The translations under genes and the position numbers were made by a program. Under the pieces are notes generated by a model. The model searched no databases and was not told the origin of the DNA. It saw only the letters and a list, made by a program, of their open reading frames with translations. Of a stretch of DNA of 18,283 nt, positions 6,808 to 14,502 are shown one piece after another. The stretch's first letter is position 1, and every line of letters begins with the position of its first letter. Source of the stretch: CAZBBB01 sp964490005 (GTDB lineage: Bacteria; Planctomycetota; B15-G4); assembly GCA_964490005.1 (NCBI GenBank), contig CAZBBB010000060.1, positions 1-18,283 on the forward strand, written 5' to 3'.

Positions 6808-7497
6808 ATGAAGGTTCACGTCCTCACGCTCTTCCCGCGACTGTTCGAGAACTTTCTCCAGGAGAGCATCGTGGGCATCGCGCGGGACAAGGGGCGACTC
6901 GACGTCGAGCTGGTCGACTGGCGGCGCTACGCCACCGACCGCCATCGCACCGTCGACGACCGCCCATTCGGCGGCGGGCCCGGCATGGTGCTCAAGCCCG
7001 AGCCGATCTTCGCGGCGGTCGAGGACGTGCTTTCGCGCTCGGCCGATCCGGGCATGCGCAAGGTGCTGCTCACGCCGCAGGGCCGGACGCTCGGGCAGGC
7101 GGATGTCGAGGCGCTGGCCGCCACCGACGAATGGCTCGTGCTGTGCGGTCGCTACGAGGGTTTCGACGAACGCGTGCACCGGGGCTTCGACTGGGACGAG
7201 GTCTCGGTCGGGCCGTACGTGCTCTCCGGCGGCGAAGTGCCCGCCATGGCGCTCATCGAGGCCTCGGCGCGGCTGCTGCCCGGCGTGCTGGGCGACGAGG
7301 AGTCGGCGCGGCAGGACTCCTTCGCCGACGCCGAGGGCCGGCTCGACCATCCTCACTGGACGCGGCCGCGCGAGTTCCGCGGCGAAAGCGTCCCCGACGT
7401 CCTGATCCACGGACATCACGAACAGATCGCCGCGTGGCGCCGCTCGGAATCCGACCGGCGCACCGCATCCTGGAAGTCACGGAACCCCCCACGATGA
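6808..7497 (+). CDS. trmD: tRNA (guanine-N1-)-methyltransferase
   Basis: Methylates G37 of tRNAs that read CNN codons (Leu, Pro, Arg) using S-adenosylmethionine, preventing +1 frameshifts. The 229-residue SPOUT-fold protein shows 'MKVHVLTLFPRLFENFL' at the N-terminus, 'DDRPFGGGPGMVLKPEPI', and the AdoMet-binding trefoil-knot pieces 'LLTPQG' (87-92), 'CGRYEGFDERV' (113-123) and 'SVGPYVLSGGE' (133-143). It then has 'DSFADAEGRLDHPHWTRP', where the first Asp of the catalytic region lies. It is the first gene of the operon and overlaps rplS as ATGA. In many bacteria trmD follows rpsP and rimM; here neither is present upstream and the gene has its own promoter. The substrate tRNA-Pro(TGG) happens to be encoded 8 kb away. 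Confidence 0.97.
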   Translation: MKVHVLTLFPRLFENFLQESIVGIARDKGRLDVELVDWRRYATDRHRTVDDRPFGGGPGMVLKPEPIFAAVEDVLSRSADPGMRKVLLTPQGRTLGQADVEALAATDEWLVLCGRYEGFDERVHRGFDWDEVSVGPYVLSGGEVPAMALIEASARLLPGVLGDEESARQDSFADAEGRLDHPHWTRPREFRGESVPDVLIHGHHEQIAAWRRSESDRRTASWKSRNPPR

Positions 7498-7886
7498 GTC
7501 ATCCCCTCGCATCTTTCGAAGCCCGGCAGACGCGCCGCGAGCTGCCCCCCTTCGCGGTCGGAGACCACGTCTCGATCTCGGTCCTCATCCGCGAGGGCGC
7601 CGGCGACAAGGACGCCAAGCAGCGGGTCCAGCAGTTCATCGGCGACGTCATCGCCATCAAGGGCCGCGGGCTCGGCAAGAGCTTCACCGTGCGTCGCGTC
7701 GTCGAGGGCGAAGGTGTCGAGCGCACCTTCCCCTACTACTCGCCGCTCGTGCAGGACGTGACCGTGCGTCGCAAGGGCGACGTGCGCCGCGCCAAGCTCT
7801 ACGACCTGCGCGGCAAGACCGGCAAGGCGGCCCGCATCAAGGAGAAGTCGGTGCACTCGGGCGGTCCCGGCGCGCAGGACGCCTGA
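7494..7886 (+). CDS. rplS: Large ribosomal subunit protein bL19
   Basis: Structural protein of the 50S subunit at the 30S-50S interface, 130 residues. Family signatures are 'LPPFAVGDHVSISVLIREG', 'RVQQFIGDVIAIKGRGL', 'SFTVRRVVEGEGVERTFPYY' and 'RRKGDVRRAKLYDLRGKTGK'. The last ends in the conserved basic 'AARIKEK', followed by a short non-conserved tail. Its ATG overlaps the trmD TGA by four bases (ATGA), so synthesis is probably coupled to trmD. The trmD-rplS order is conserved in most bacteria; what follows here (secDF five bases later) is not the usual partner. Confidence 0.97.
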   Translation: MSHPLASFEARQTRRELPPFAVGDHVSISVLIREGAGDKDAKQRVQQFIGDVIAIKGRGLGKSFTVRRVVEGEGVERTFPYYSPLVQDVTVRRKGDVRRAKLYDLRGKTGKAARIKEKSVHSGGPGAQDA

Positions 7887-7891
7887 CCGCG

Positions 7892-10618
7892 ATGAGCGCC
7901 TCCACGGGACGCCGTCTCGCCGTCATCCTCGTCGTGCTGGCCCTGTCGCTCTGGGCGGGCCTCGCCAACGACGCCGTCCTCGGGCTCGACCTGCAGGGTG
8001 GCGTCACGATGCGCTACGAACTGCTGCCGCCCGACAGCCTGCCGCCCGACGCCGACGTCGACGAGATGATCGAGTCGACCGTCACGACGCTGCGGCAGCG
8101 CATCGACGCCTACGGCATCCGCGAGTCGTCCACGTCGAGGCAGGGCGAGCGCGAGATCGTGATCGAGCTGCCCGGCAAGGGCAAGGACGAGGCCGAGACG
8201 ATCAAGAGCGTGATCGCGCGCGTCGGACGTCTCGAATGGCGCATCGTCGCCTCCGACGACCTGCGCACGCAGGTCAACGTGGCCGACGAGACAACGCGGC
8301 TGGCCGAGCTGCTCGCGCAGAACGCCGGCAAGCCGGTCGACGAGATCGACACGACCACCCTCGACCGACGCTTTCCCGAGGTCGTCTTCCGCTGGGTGCC
8401 CTACGCCGACCGGATCCTCGCCGCGCGGCGCGGCGTCGAGCGGCTCGACGACGAGGCCGGGGAGGCCGCGCTGGCCGCCCAGCCGCTCACGCCGGCCGAC
8501 TTCCAGCTGCTGCGCTACGAGACGGCGCGCGACGCCAATTTCACCGGCGCCGACATCGAGGCCGCCTATCAGTCGAGCGACCGCAACGGCAACCGCGCCG
8601 TGGGCGTGTCGATCCGCCCCGACCGCGCCTCGGCCTTCGGCGACTTCTCCGAGGCGCACAAGGGTCAGCTGCTCGCGATCGTCCTCGACGGGCGGCTCGG
8701 CCAGCCTCCGGCCGAGATCAACGACCGCCTCGAAGGCAGTTTCCAGATCTCGTCGAACGACATCGGCGGCTTCTCCGACCGCGAGGTGCTCGACTACCTC
8801 ACGGTGATCCGCTCGGGCAGCCTGCAGATGAAGCCGCGGCTGATGTACGAGAACACGATCGGCCCGACGCTGGGCGAGTCGTCGATCAAGTCCGGCACGC
8901 AGGCGGCGCTCGTGTCGCTGCTGCTGACCATCGTGTTCATGGTGGTCTACTACCGCTGGCACGGCGTGCACGCGACCGCCACGATCATGGTGGGCCTGCT
9001 CATCCTGGCGGCCCTGATGCTGCTGCTGGGCGCGACGATCACGCTGCCCGGCGTCGCCGGACTCGTGCTCACGCTGGGCATGGCCGTCGACGCCAACATC
9101 CTGGTGTACGAGCGCATGCGCGAGGAGCAGGGCCGCGCCAAGAGCGCCGGCCAGGTCGTGAAGCTGGGCTTCGAGAAGGCCCTGTCGACGATCATCGACA
9201 GCAACGTCACGACCCTCATCACGGCGATCATCCTCTACAAGGTCGGTTCCGGCCCGGTGCGCGGCTTCGCCGTGGTGCTGATGCTCGGCCTGCTCGCCTC
9301 GGTCTGGTCGGTGCTGTACTTCGGCCGCTGGATCTACGACGCGCTGCTCGAGTCCGAGCGCCTCAAGACGGTGGGCAGCATGGCCCGCATCGTGAAGGAA
9401 GACACGAACATCGGCTTCATGAAGCTCGGTCACACCTGCCTGAAGCTCTCGGCGGTCGCCGTGGTCGGCGGCCTGGTGGCCTTCGTCGCGACGGGCCGCG
9501 ACAAGTACGGCCTCGACTTCCTGGGCGGCTACAAGGCGCACGTGCGCCTGCTCACGCCCGCCACGCAGGGCGAGATCAAGCAGGCGATCGACACCGTCTT
9601 CCCGGGCGCGCAGGTGATCTCGATCGCCTCGGGCGAGGGCGGCCGGGCCAGCGAGTTCGTCATCAAGGCCAAGGTCGGCACCGGCACGGCCTCCGCCGCC
9701 GACGGCGCGGGCGCAGGGGTCGAGCAGCTCTACGAACCGCCGATGAAGGCGGCGCTCGCGAACTGGCTGCGTCCCGACTTCATCTCCGATCTCGTGCTGC
9801 AGGCCGATGCGGCCGCGGCCCTGACCGCCGTCTCCGGCACGCTGCACTTCGAGGGGCCGGTCGATCCGGCGGCGGCGGGCGAGCGACTGGGCCTGCTGGG
9901 CCAGTTGCAGACGAGCGCCGTCGGTCCGACCGCCGTGGCCGTGAGCGGCACCCTGCCCGGCGTGGACCTCGACCCGCAGGTGGTGGCGCAGCGCATCAAG
10001 TCGGCCTTCGACGACGCGGCCGGACTGGCACCGCTCAGCAAGCCGCTCATCGAGTCGACGAGCATCAGCGGGCGCGTCGGCACCGAACTGCGCGACGCCG
10101 CGGCGCGGGCGCTGATCCTGTCCTGCCTGGCGATCGTGATCTACATCCGCGTCCGGTTCCGCGAGTACCGCTACGGCTTCGCCGCGGTGCTCGCGCTGCT
10201 GCACGACGTGCTGATCACGCTGGGCATCGTCTCGCTGGCGCACGAGTTCGGCCTCGTCGACGTCGAGATCGACCTGACCATGATCGCCGCGTTCCTGACG
10301 ATCATCGGCTATTCGCTCAACGACACGATCGTGCTCTTCGACCGCATCCGCGAGAACCTGCCGCGCATGAACCGGCCGTTGCCGGAGGTGATCAACGCCT
10401 CGATGAACCAGGTGCTGGCCCGGACGCTGCTGACCTCGCTCACGGTGCTGCTCACGCTGGCCGTCATCTTCGTGATGAACTACGGCAAGCAGAACGTGCT
10501 CGAGGGCTTCTCCTTCGCCATGATCGTCGGCGTGCTCACGGGCACCTACTCGTCGATCTACGTGGCGAGCCCGCTGCTCCTGGTGCTCTCGCGCAAGCGG
10601 GAGGGCGCGACCAGCTGA
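7892..10618 (+). CDS. secDF: Fused protein-export membrane protein SecD-SecF
   Basis: Accessory translocase that uses the proton gradient to complete export of proteins through SecYEG; inner membrane with large periplasmic domains. At 908 residues it is a single-chain SecD plus SecF. SecD half: helix 1 (about 9-25), 'GLDLQGGV' (31-38), periplasmic P1 (about 39-330), then five helices including 'GMAVDANILVYERMREEQ' with the proton-path Asp400. SecF half: a helix near 510-533, 'YGLDFLGGY' (539-547), a periplasmic domain of roughly 190 residues, larger than the about 100 of Escherichia coli SecF, then helices with 'IGYSLNDTIVLFDRIREN' (GYSLNDT at 806-812). Fusions of this type are known in Bacillus and, as I recall, in Planctomycetota. 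It lies five bases after rplS; no yajC is nearby. Confidence 0.95.
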   Translation: MSASTGRRLAVILVVLALSLWAGLANDAVLGLDLQGGVTMRYELLPPDSLPPDADVDEMIESTVTTLRQRIDAYGIRESSTSRQGEREIVIELPGKGKDEAETIKSVIARVGRLEWRIVASDDLRTQVNVADETTRLAELLAQNAGKPVDEIDTTTLDRRFPEVVFRWVPYADRILAARRGVERLDDEAGEAALAAQPLTPADFQLLRYETARDANFTGADIEAAYQSSDRNGNRAVGVSIRPDRASAFGDFSEAHKGQLLAIVLDGRLGQPPAEINDRLEGSFQISSNDIGGFSDREVLDYLTVIRSGSLQMKPRLMYENTIGPTLGESSIKSGTQAALVSLLLTIVFMVVYYRWHGVHATATIMVGLLILAALMLLLGATITLPGVAGLVLTLGMAVDANILVYERMREEQGRAKSAGQVVKLGFEKALSTIIDSNVTTLITAIILYKVGSGPVRGFAVVLMLGLLASVWSVLYFGRWIYDALLESERLKTVGSMARIVKEDTNIGFMKLGHTCLKLSAVAVVGGLVAFVATGRDKYGLDFLGGYKAHVRLLTPATQGEIKQAIDTVFPGAQVISIASGEGGRASEFVIKAKVGTGTASAADGAGAGVEQLYEPPMKAALANWLRPDFISDLVLQADAAAALTAVSGTLHFEGPVDPAAAGERLGLLGQLQTSAVGPTAVAVSGTLPGVDLDPQVVAQRIKSAFDDAAGLAPLSKPLIESTSISGRVGTELRDAAARALILSCLAIVIYIRVRFREYRYGFAAVLALLHDVLITLGIVSLAHEFGLVDVEIDLTMIAAFLTIIGYSLNDTIVLFDRIRENLPRMNRPLPEVINASMNQVLARTLLTSLTVLLTLAVIFVMNYGKQNVLEGFSFAMIVGVLTGTYSSIYVASPLLLVLSRKREGATS

Positions 10619-10965
10619 ACCTGCGCCGGGCGCTGCTGCTGCTGCTGTTCCTTGCGGTCGTCGCGCTGGCGATGCTCGTCGTCGATCGGCTGCCGGCGCC
10701 GGTGACGACGCTCCCGGGCGAGTTGCCGCCCCCCGGGGCCGACGTGCTCGAACTGCGGCTCGGGCGCGCCGAACCGGCGCCGGTCGCTCCGGCCCCGGCC
10801 CCCGTGTCCTCCGCCGACGCGCACGTCGTCGCGGAGGGCGAGACCTGGGCCTCGATCGCGTTCGACCGTCTCGGGGATGCGCGCCTGGCGGAGGACCTCG
10901 CGCGCCTCAACGGGCTCGACGTCGCAGCCCCCCTGCGGACGGGCCAGGTGCTCTCGTTGCGCTGA
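10615..10965 (+). CDS. Small membrane-anchored LysM protein, probable CTG start
   Basis: A 116-residue protein. Its N-terminal hydrophobic helix ('ALLLLLFLAVVALAMLVV') is followed by a Pro/Ala-rich linker and a C-terminal LysM domain ('HVVAEGETWASIAFDRLGDA', then 'LARLNGLDVAAPLRTGQVLS'). LysM binds peptidoglycan or other GlcNAc polymers, so it likely tethers the membrane to the wall or serves an envelope assembly. No ATG, GTG or TTG precedes the helix in frame. The CTG at 10615 overlaps the secDF TGA as CTGA and has GGGAGGG (10599-10605) nine bases upstream; CTG at 10621 is a second option. The first ATG, 10672, would cut the helix in half. It is cotranscribed with secDF, and its last 59 bases overlap the 3' end of hflX on the other strand. 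Confidence 0.68.
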   Translation: MNLRRALLLLLFLAVVALAMLVVDRLPAPVTTLPGELPPPGADVLELRLGRAEPAPVAPAPAPVSSADAHVVAEGETWASIAFDRLGDARLAEDLARLNGLDVAAPLRTGQVLSLR

Positions 10966-12280
10966 GGCGCGCTCCCTCGCGGGACGGCTCGTCGTCGGGT
11001 TCCAGCTTCAGACCCCGGCTCTCGGCCCAGCCGCGCAGCCGGTCGATCCGGCCGGGCCCCACCGCCAGGTGCAGCAGCAGGCCCTCCTCGAGGATGTCCA
11101 TCGCCTCGACGAGGGCCAGCGCGTGCGCCTGGGCCTGGGCACGGCCTTCGGCATGCGGAACGAGCACCCGGAAGCGCCGCAGGGCGCCCGCGAAATGCTG
11201 GCGCACGAGGTCCTCGACGTCCGTCAGCCCCTGCCCCGTGCGGGCCGAGATCGGGATCGCGTCCGGCTCGGCGTTGCGCAGGGCCTGCAGGTCCATCGGG
11301 TCGCGCACCGCGTCGCACTTGTTGAGCAGCACGCGCGCCGGCACGCGCCCCGCGCCGATCTGCTCCATGACCTCGTGGACCGCGCGGACCTGCTCGCGGG
11401 CCTCGGGGCTGCTGGCGTCCACGACGTGCAGCACCAGGTCGGCCTCGACGACCTCCTCGAGAGTCGCGTGGAAGGAGGCCACGAGGTGGTGCGGCAGATC
11501 GCGCACGAACCCGACCGTGTCGGACAGCAGCACCGGTCCCATGTCCTCGATCGGCCAGCGGCGCGTGCGCGTGTCGAGCGTGGCGAACAGGCGGTTGGCC
11601 GTCAGCACGCCCGCGCCCGTGAGCGCGTTGAACAGCGTCGACTTGCCGCTGTTCGTGTAACCCGCCAGCGCGATCTGGTGCGTGCCGGCGCGCGACGCGA
11701 CCGAGCGGCGCGTGCGCTGCTCCCAGACCTCCAGCCGCTCCTTGAGGTCCTTGATGCGCTTGAGGACCAGGCGCTTGTCGGTCTCGATCTGCTTCTCGCC
11801 CGGGCCGCGCGTGCCCACGCCGCCGCCCTTGTAGCGGTCGAGGTGGCTCCACTGCCCGCGCAGGCGGGGCAGCGCGTACTGCAGTTGCGCGAGTTCGACC
11901 TGCAGCTGCGCCTGCGCCGTGCGCGCCCGCCGCGCGAAGATGTCCATGATCAGCTCGGAGCGGTCGACGACGCGCACGCCCAGCGCCTGCGAGAGGTTGC
12001 GCGCCTGCGCCGGCGAGAGGTCCATGTCGGCGATGGCCAGATCGGCCTGCGTGCTCGCGATCAGTGCGGCGAGTTCCCCGACCTTGCCCTTGCCGATGTA
12101 GGTCGCGGCGGTGGGCCGGTCGAGGCGCTGCACCAGCCGGCCCGCGACGCCCACGTCGGCCGCCTCGGCCAGGCCCTCGAGTTCGGAGAGCGGCTCGCTC
12201 CAAACGGGCTGTCCGTTCACGCAACCGAAGAGCACGGCGACCTCGGGCCGCTCGCTGGTCTCGACCGGGCCGCGCGTCAT
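10907..12280 (-). CDS. hflX: GTPase HflX, ribosome-splitting factor
   Basis: Ribosome-associated GTPase that dissociates stalled or hibernating 70S ribosomes, notably after heat or antibiotic stress. At 457 residues it has the N-terminal HflX domain ('TYIGKGKVGELAALI', 'LSPAQARNLSQALGVRVVDR'), the coiled linker with 'GGGVGTRGPGEKQIETDKR', then the G domain. In the G domain the P-loop is 'GYTNSGKST' (207-215), G3 is 'SDTVGFVRDLPHHLV', G4 is 'NKCD' and G5 is 'SARTG'. The start ATG overlaps the nadB stop as ATGA. A basic 30-residue tail after 'RGLKLEPDDEPSREG' is outside the conserved core and is the part that lies antisense to the LysM gene, so the tail is probably tolerant of sequence change. 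Confidence 0.96.
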   Translation of the reverse strand: MTRGPVETSERPEVAVLFGCVNGQPVWSEPLSELEGLAEAADVGVAGRLVQRLDRPTAATYIGKGKVGELAALIASTQADLAIADMDLSPAQARNLSQALGVRVVDRSELIMDIFARRARTAQAQLQVELAQLQYALPRLRGQWSHLDRYKGGGVGTRGPGEKQIETDKRLVLKRIKDLKERLEVWEQRTRRSVASRAGTHQIALAGYTNSGKSTLFNALTGAGVLTANRLFATLDTRTRRWPIEDMGPVLLSDTVGFVRDLPHHLVASFHATLEEVVEADLVLHVVDASSPEAREQVRAVHEVMEQIGAGRVPARVLLNKCDAVRDPMDLQALRNAEPDAIPISARTGQGLTDVEDLVRQHFAGALRRFRVLVPHAEGRAQAQAHALALVEAMDILEEGLLLHLAVGPGRIDRLRGWAESRGLKLEPDDEPSREGARLSATRAPGPSAGGLRRRAR

Positions 12281-13869
12281 GCCTCGCCTCCGCGAACCAC
12301 GTCGATGTCGCGCCGCCAACGCGCGTCGTCGCAGGCGTCGTAGTCGCGCCGCGCGTGCGTCCCGCGGCTCTCGGTGCGCTCGAGCGCCGAACGCGCCATG
12401 AGCCAGCCGGTGAGCAGCTTGTTCACGAGCGTCCAGCCCTGCGGCTCGCCGAACACCCGCTGGGACGCCAGACGGTTCCAGGTCGAGAGCCGCGTGCAGG
12501 CGGCCTCCAGGCCCGGGCCGTCGCGCTCGATGCCCACCAGGCGCCACATGAGCGAGCGCAGGGCGTTGTCCACGTCCGCCAGATCGAGGTCGCCCGAGAA
12601 GCGCCGCTGCGCGAAGCGTCCGCCGCCGGCCCGCAGTTCGCCCGGGCTCGTCTCGGCCACCGACGCGAGGCCGGCGCGATGTCCCATGACCGCGCCCTCG
12701 AGCAGCGAGTTGCTGCCCATGCGGTTGGCGCCGTGGAAACCCGTCGACGCGACCTCGCCGGCGGCGTAGAGCCGGCGCAGCGAGGTCCGGCCGTTCTCGT
12801 CGGTGCGGATCCCGCCGACCATGTAGTGGCAGGCGGGATGCACGGGGATGAGGTCGGACGTGATGTCGATGCCGAACTCCAGGCAGGCGCGGTGGATGTG
12901 CGGGAAGCGGGCGCGCACGCGTTCGGCGGGCAGGTGCCGCAGGTCGAGGTACACGTGCGTGTCGCGCACCAGCGCGAGCTGCCGGACGATCGAGCGCGAG
13001 ACCACGTCGCGCGGCGCCAGTTCCGCGTCGGGGTGGTAGTCGGGCATGAAGCGGTGACCGTTGCGGTCGACCAGCAGCGCGCCTTCGCCGCGCGCCGTCT
13101 CCGAGACGAGCATGCGCGACATGCCCGCGACGTAGAGCACCGTCGGGTGGAACTGCACGAACTCCAGGCCGCGCAGGACGGCACCGGCGCGGTAGGCCAT
13201 CGCCACGCCGTCCCCGGTGGCCGCCGGCGGATTGCTGGTCTCGCGGTAGAGCTGCCCGCAACCGCCCGTGCACAGCACCGTCGCGTTCGCCCAGACGCTG
13301 AAGAAACCTTGCCGCGGCGCCCACGCGATCACGCCGCGCACCTCGTCGCCGTCCGTGATCAGGTCGAGGACGAAGGTCGACTCGAGGACGGTCAGCCGGT
13401 CCAGGCTCGCCGACCGCTGCACGAGCAGCCGCTGGATCTCCGCGCCGGTCTGGTCGCCCGCGTGGATGATGCGCGCGACCGAGTGCCCCCCCTCGAGCGC
13501 GAGCTGCAACGCGTCGTCGGGGGCGCGGTCAAAGCGTCCGCCCCACGCCAGCCAGCGGCCGACGACGTCGGCGCCGCCCCGCACGACGCGATCGGTGATG
13601 TCGGCGCGCCCCAGGCCCTGTGCCACGGCAAGCGTGTCCCGCGCGTGCAGTTCGGGGCCGTCGCTGCTGCCGAGCGCGACCGCCATGCCTCCCTGGGCCC
13701 AGGCCGTCGCCGTCTCGTGGCGCGTCCCCTTCAGCAGCACGAGCGTGTCGCGCGACTCGGCCGCCGTGATCGCCGCCGAGAGACCGGCCACGCCCCCGCC
13801 GACGACCAGCACGTCGGTGACGCGACGCGGGAGTTCGAGCGGGTGCAACTGCGCCAGCAGTCGCGGCAC
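12277..13869 (-). CDS. nadB: L-aspartate oxidase
   Basis: FAD enzyme that oxidises L-aspartate to iminoaspartate, which NadA condenses to quinolinate in de novo NAD synthesis; cytoplasmic. The 530-residue protein shows the FAD-binding 'VLVVGGGVAGLSAAITAAE' (GGGVAG at 24-29), 'TATAWAQGGMAVALG', 'TGGCGQLYRETSNPPAATGDG', 'EFVQFHPT', 'SETARGEGALLVDRNGHRFM', 'ACHYMVGGIRTDENGRT' and 'AAGEVASTGFHGANRMGSNS'. It ends with the C-terminal helical domain of the fumarate reductase/aspartate oxidase family. The start is GTG at 13869: the frame is closed upstream by a TGA near 13941 and no better start lies between. It is the first gene of a two-gene leftward unit with hflX. nadA and nadC are not in the window. 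Confidence 0.96.
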   Translation of the reverse strand: MPRLLAQLHPLELPRRVTDVLVVGGGVAGLSAAITAAESRDTLVLLKGTRHETATAWAQGGMAVALGSSDGPELHARDTLAVAQGLGRADITDRVVRGGADVVGRWLAWGGRFDRAPDDALQLALEGGHSVARIIHAGDQTGAEIQRLLVQRSASLDRLTVLESTFVLDLITDGDEVRGVIAWAPRQGFFSVWANATVLCTGGCGQLYRETSNPPAATGDGVAMAYRAGAVLRGLEFVQFHPTVLYVAGMSRMLVSETARGEGALLVDRNGHRFMPDYHPDAELAPRDVVSRSIVRQLALVRDTHVYLDLRHLPAERVRARFPHIHRACLEFGIDITSDLIPVHPACHYMVGGIRTDENGRTSLRRLYAAGEVASTGFHGANRMGSNSLLEGAVMGHRAGLASVAETSPGELRAGGGRFAQRRFSGDLDLADVDNALRSLMWRLVGIERDGPGLEAACTRLSTWNRLASQRVFGEPQGWTLVNKLLTGWLMARSALERTESRGTHARRDYDACDDARWRRDIDVVRGGEA

Positions 13870-14417
13870 CTCGGGCCCCGTCAGCAGCAGCGGCTCCGCC
13901 AGGCTTGGCGGCTCGACCTGTACCCCTCGCTCAGGTCCGATGAGTCACCGCCGCGAGTTCAAGGACCATCATCGAATCGACCTGACATCCGTCGCGCGTA
14001 GCTCCAGCCCGGCTCCGACACCCCGGAAAGGACGCCGTGGGAACATCATAGATCGGTTGGCGGCGCGAAGCGCTGCAGTCCGGGCCAACCCGCTCCCCGC
14101 GCGCCGCCTTGGGAAACGGCGCACCGGCCAGTCCGGGCGCGCCGGGCCGGGCCGGGCCTGCACCGACACCGGCCTCCCCGGGTCGCCCGAAGCCCACGCC
14201 CCGACGGCAGCCATCGCGGACTCCGAAGGCGCCGCTGAGGCCGGCCGGCAGGCGCAAGGCGCGACGATCGGCCTCTCGGAACCCTCCCGGCCGGCGCCCA
14301 GCCGGCAGAATCCTAACAAGCTCCTAAAGTATGGCGCAGTTCGGCCGATATTAGGGTAAGAACGACCTAACGCGACAACGCCCCCACGGCGTCGCCGCCA
14401 CCCCCGGAGTCCCGCAG
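13870..14417. other. 548-bp non-coding region between nadB and the lexA unit
   Basis: Divergent spacer. No open frame here has protein-like composition. The nadB side holds a possible leftward -10, TATGAT (14050 down to 14045), without a recognisable -35. The middle (about 14100-14300) is GC-rich with repeated CCGGG runs and a GCGCCG-N10-CGGCGC inverted repeat (14101-14122). The lexA side turns AT-richer (about 53% A+T over 14311-14370) and holds the TTAGG/CCTAA boxes described separately. Confidence 0.6.
14311..14370 (+). promoter_or_regulatory. Candidate lexA promoter/operator with TTAGG/CCTAA boxes
   Basis: Four copies of a five-base box lie within 59 bp: CCTAA at 14312-14316 and 14323-14327 (tandem TCCTAA, 11 bp apart, one helical turn), and TTAGG (14351-14355) N10 CCTAA (14366-14370), an inverted repeat. 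TAAAGT (14325-14330) could be a -10. The patch is markedly AT-richer than the surrounding DNA and lies 48-107 bp upstream of the small ORF that precedes lexA. LexA commonly represses its own gene, so this is the natural place for its operator, but the box matches neither the Escherichia coli nor the Bacillus LexA consensus I know. Confidence 0.42.
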
Positions 14418-14498
14418 ATGATTCGCGAAATCCTCAGCACCGAAGCCCTGGCCGTCGCCGCGATGGCGTTCATGTTCTTCCTCGCCGTCATGGCCTGA
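14418..14498 (+). CDS. Putative 26-residue transmembrane peptide upstream of lexA
   Basis: A 27-codon ORF beginning 'MIREILSTEALAV' and ending 'AFMFFLAVMA'. Residues 10-26 form one uninterrupted hydrophobic helix preceded by a short charged N-terminus (Arg3, Glu4, Glu9). A GGAG Shine-Dalgarno (14406-14409) stands eight bases before the ATG. The stop lies four bases before the lexA ATG, and lexA itself has no Shine-Dalgarno, so translation of lexA is probably coupled to this ORF. I do not recognise the peptide. It could be a leader that sets lexA translation or a functional SOS membrane peptide, comparable in size and hydrophobicity to Caulobacter SidA or Escherichia coli TisB; that comparison is only of kind, not homology. 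Confidence 0.58.
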   Translation: MIREILSTEALAVAAMAFMFFLAVMA

Positions 14499-14502
14499 GC
14501 GC

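Noticed and set aside
7799..10243. Minus-strand frame of about 814 codons opposite secDF
   Set aside because: Repeats of Arg, Asp, His and Val typical of antisense GC-rich frames; secDF on the other strand is unambiguous.
12064..14001. Plus-strand frame of about 645 codons opposite nadB
   Set aside because: Antisense shadow of a clear L-aspartate oxidase gene.
14115..14160. Repeated CCGGG/GGGCC runs in the spacer
   Set aside because: Short, imperfect, expected in DNA of this base composition; no regular spacer or unit that would suggest CRISPR or a designed repeat.
13931..14257. Minus-strand 108-codon frame in the nadB-lexA spacer
   Set aside because: Biased composition (Gly, Arg, Ala, Pro), no Shine-Dalgarno, no domain, overlaps the likely nadB promoter region.
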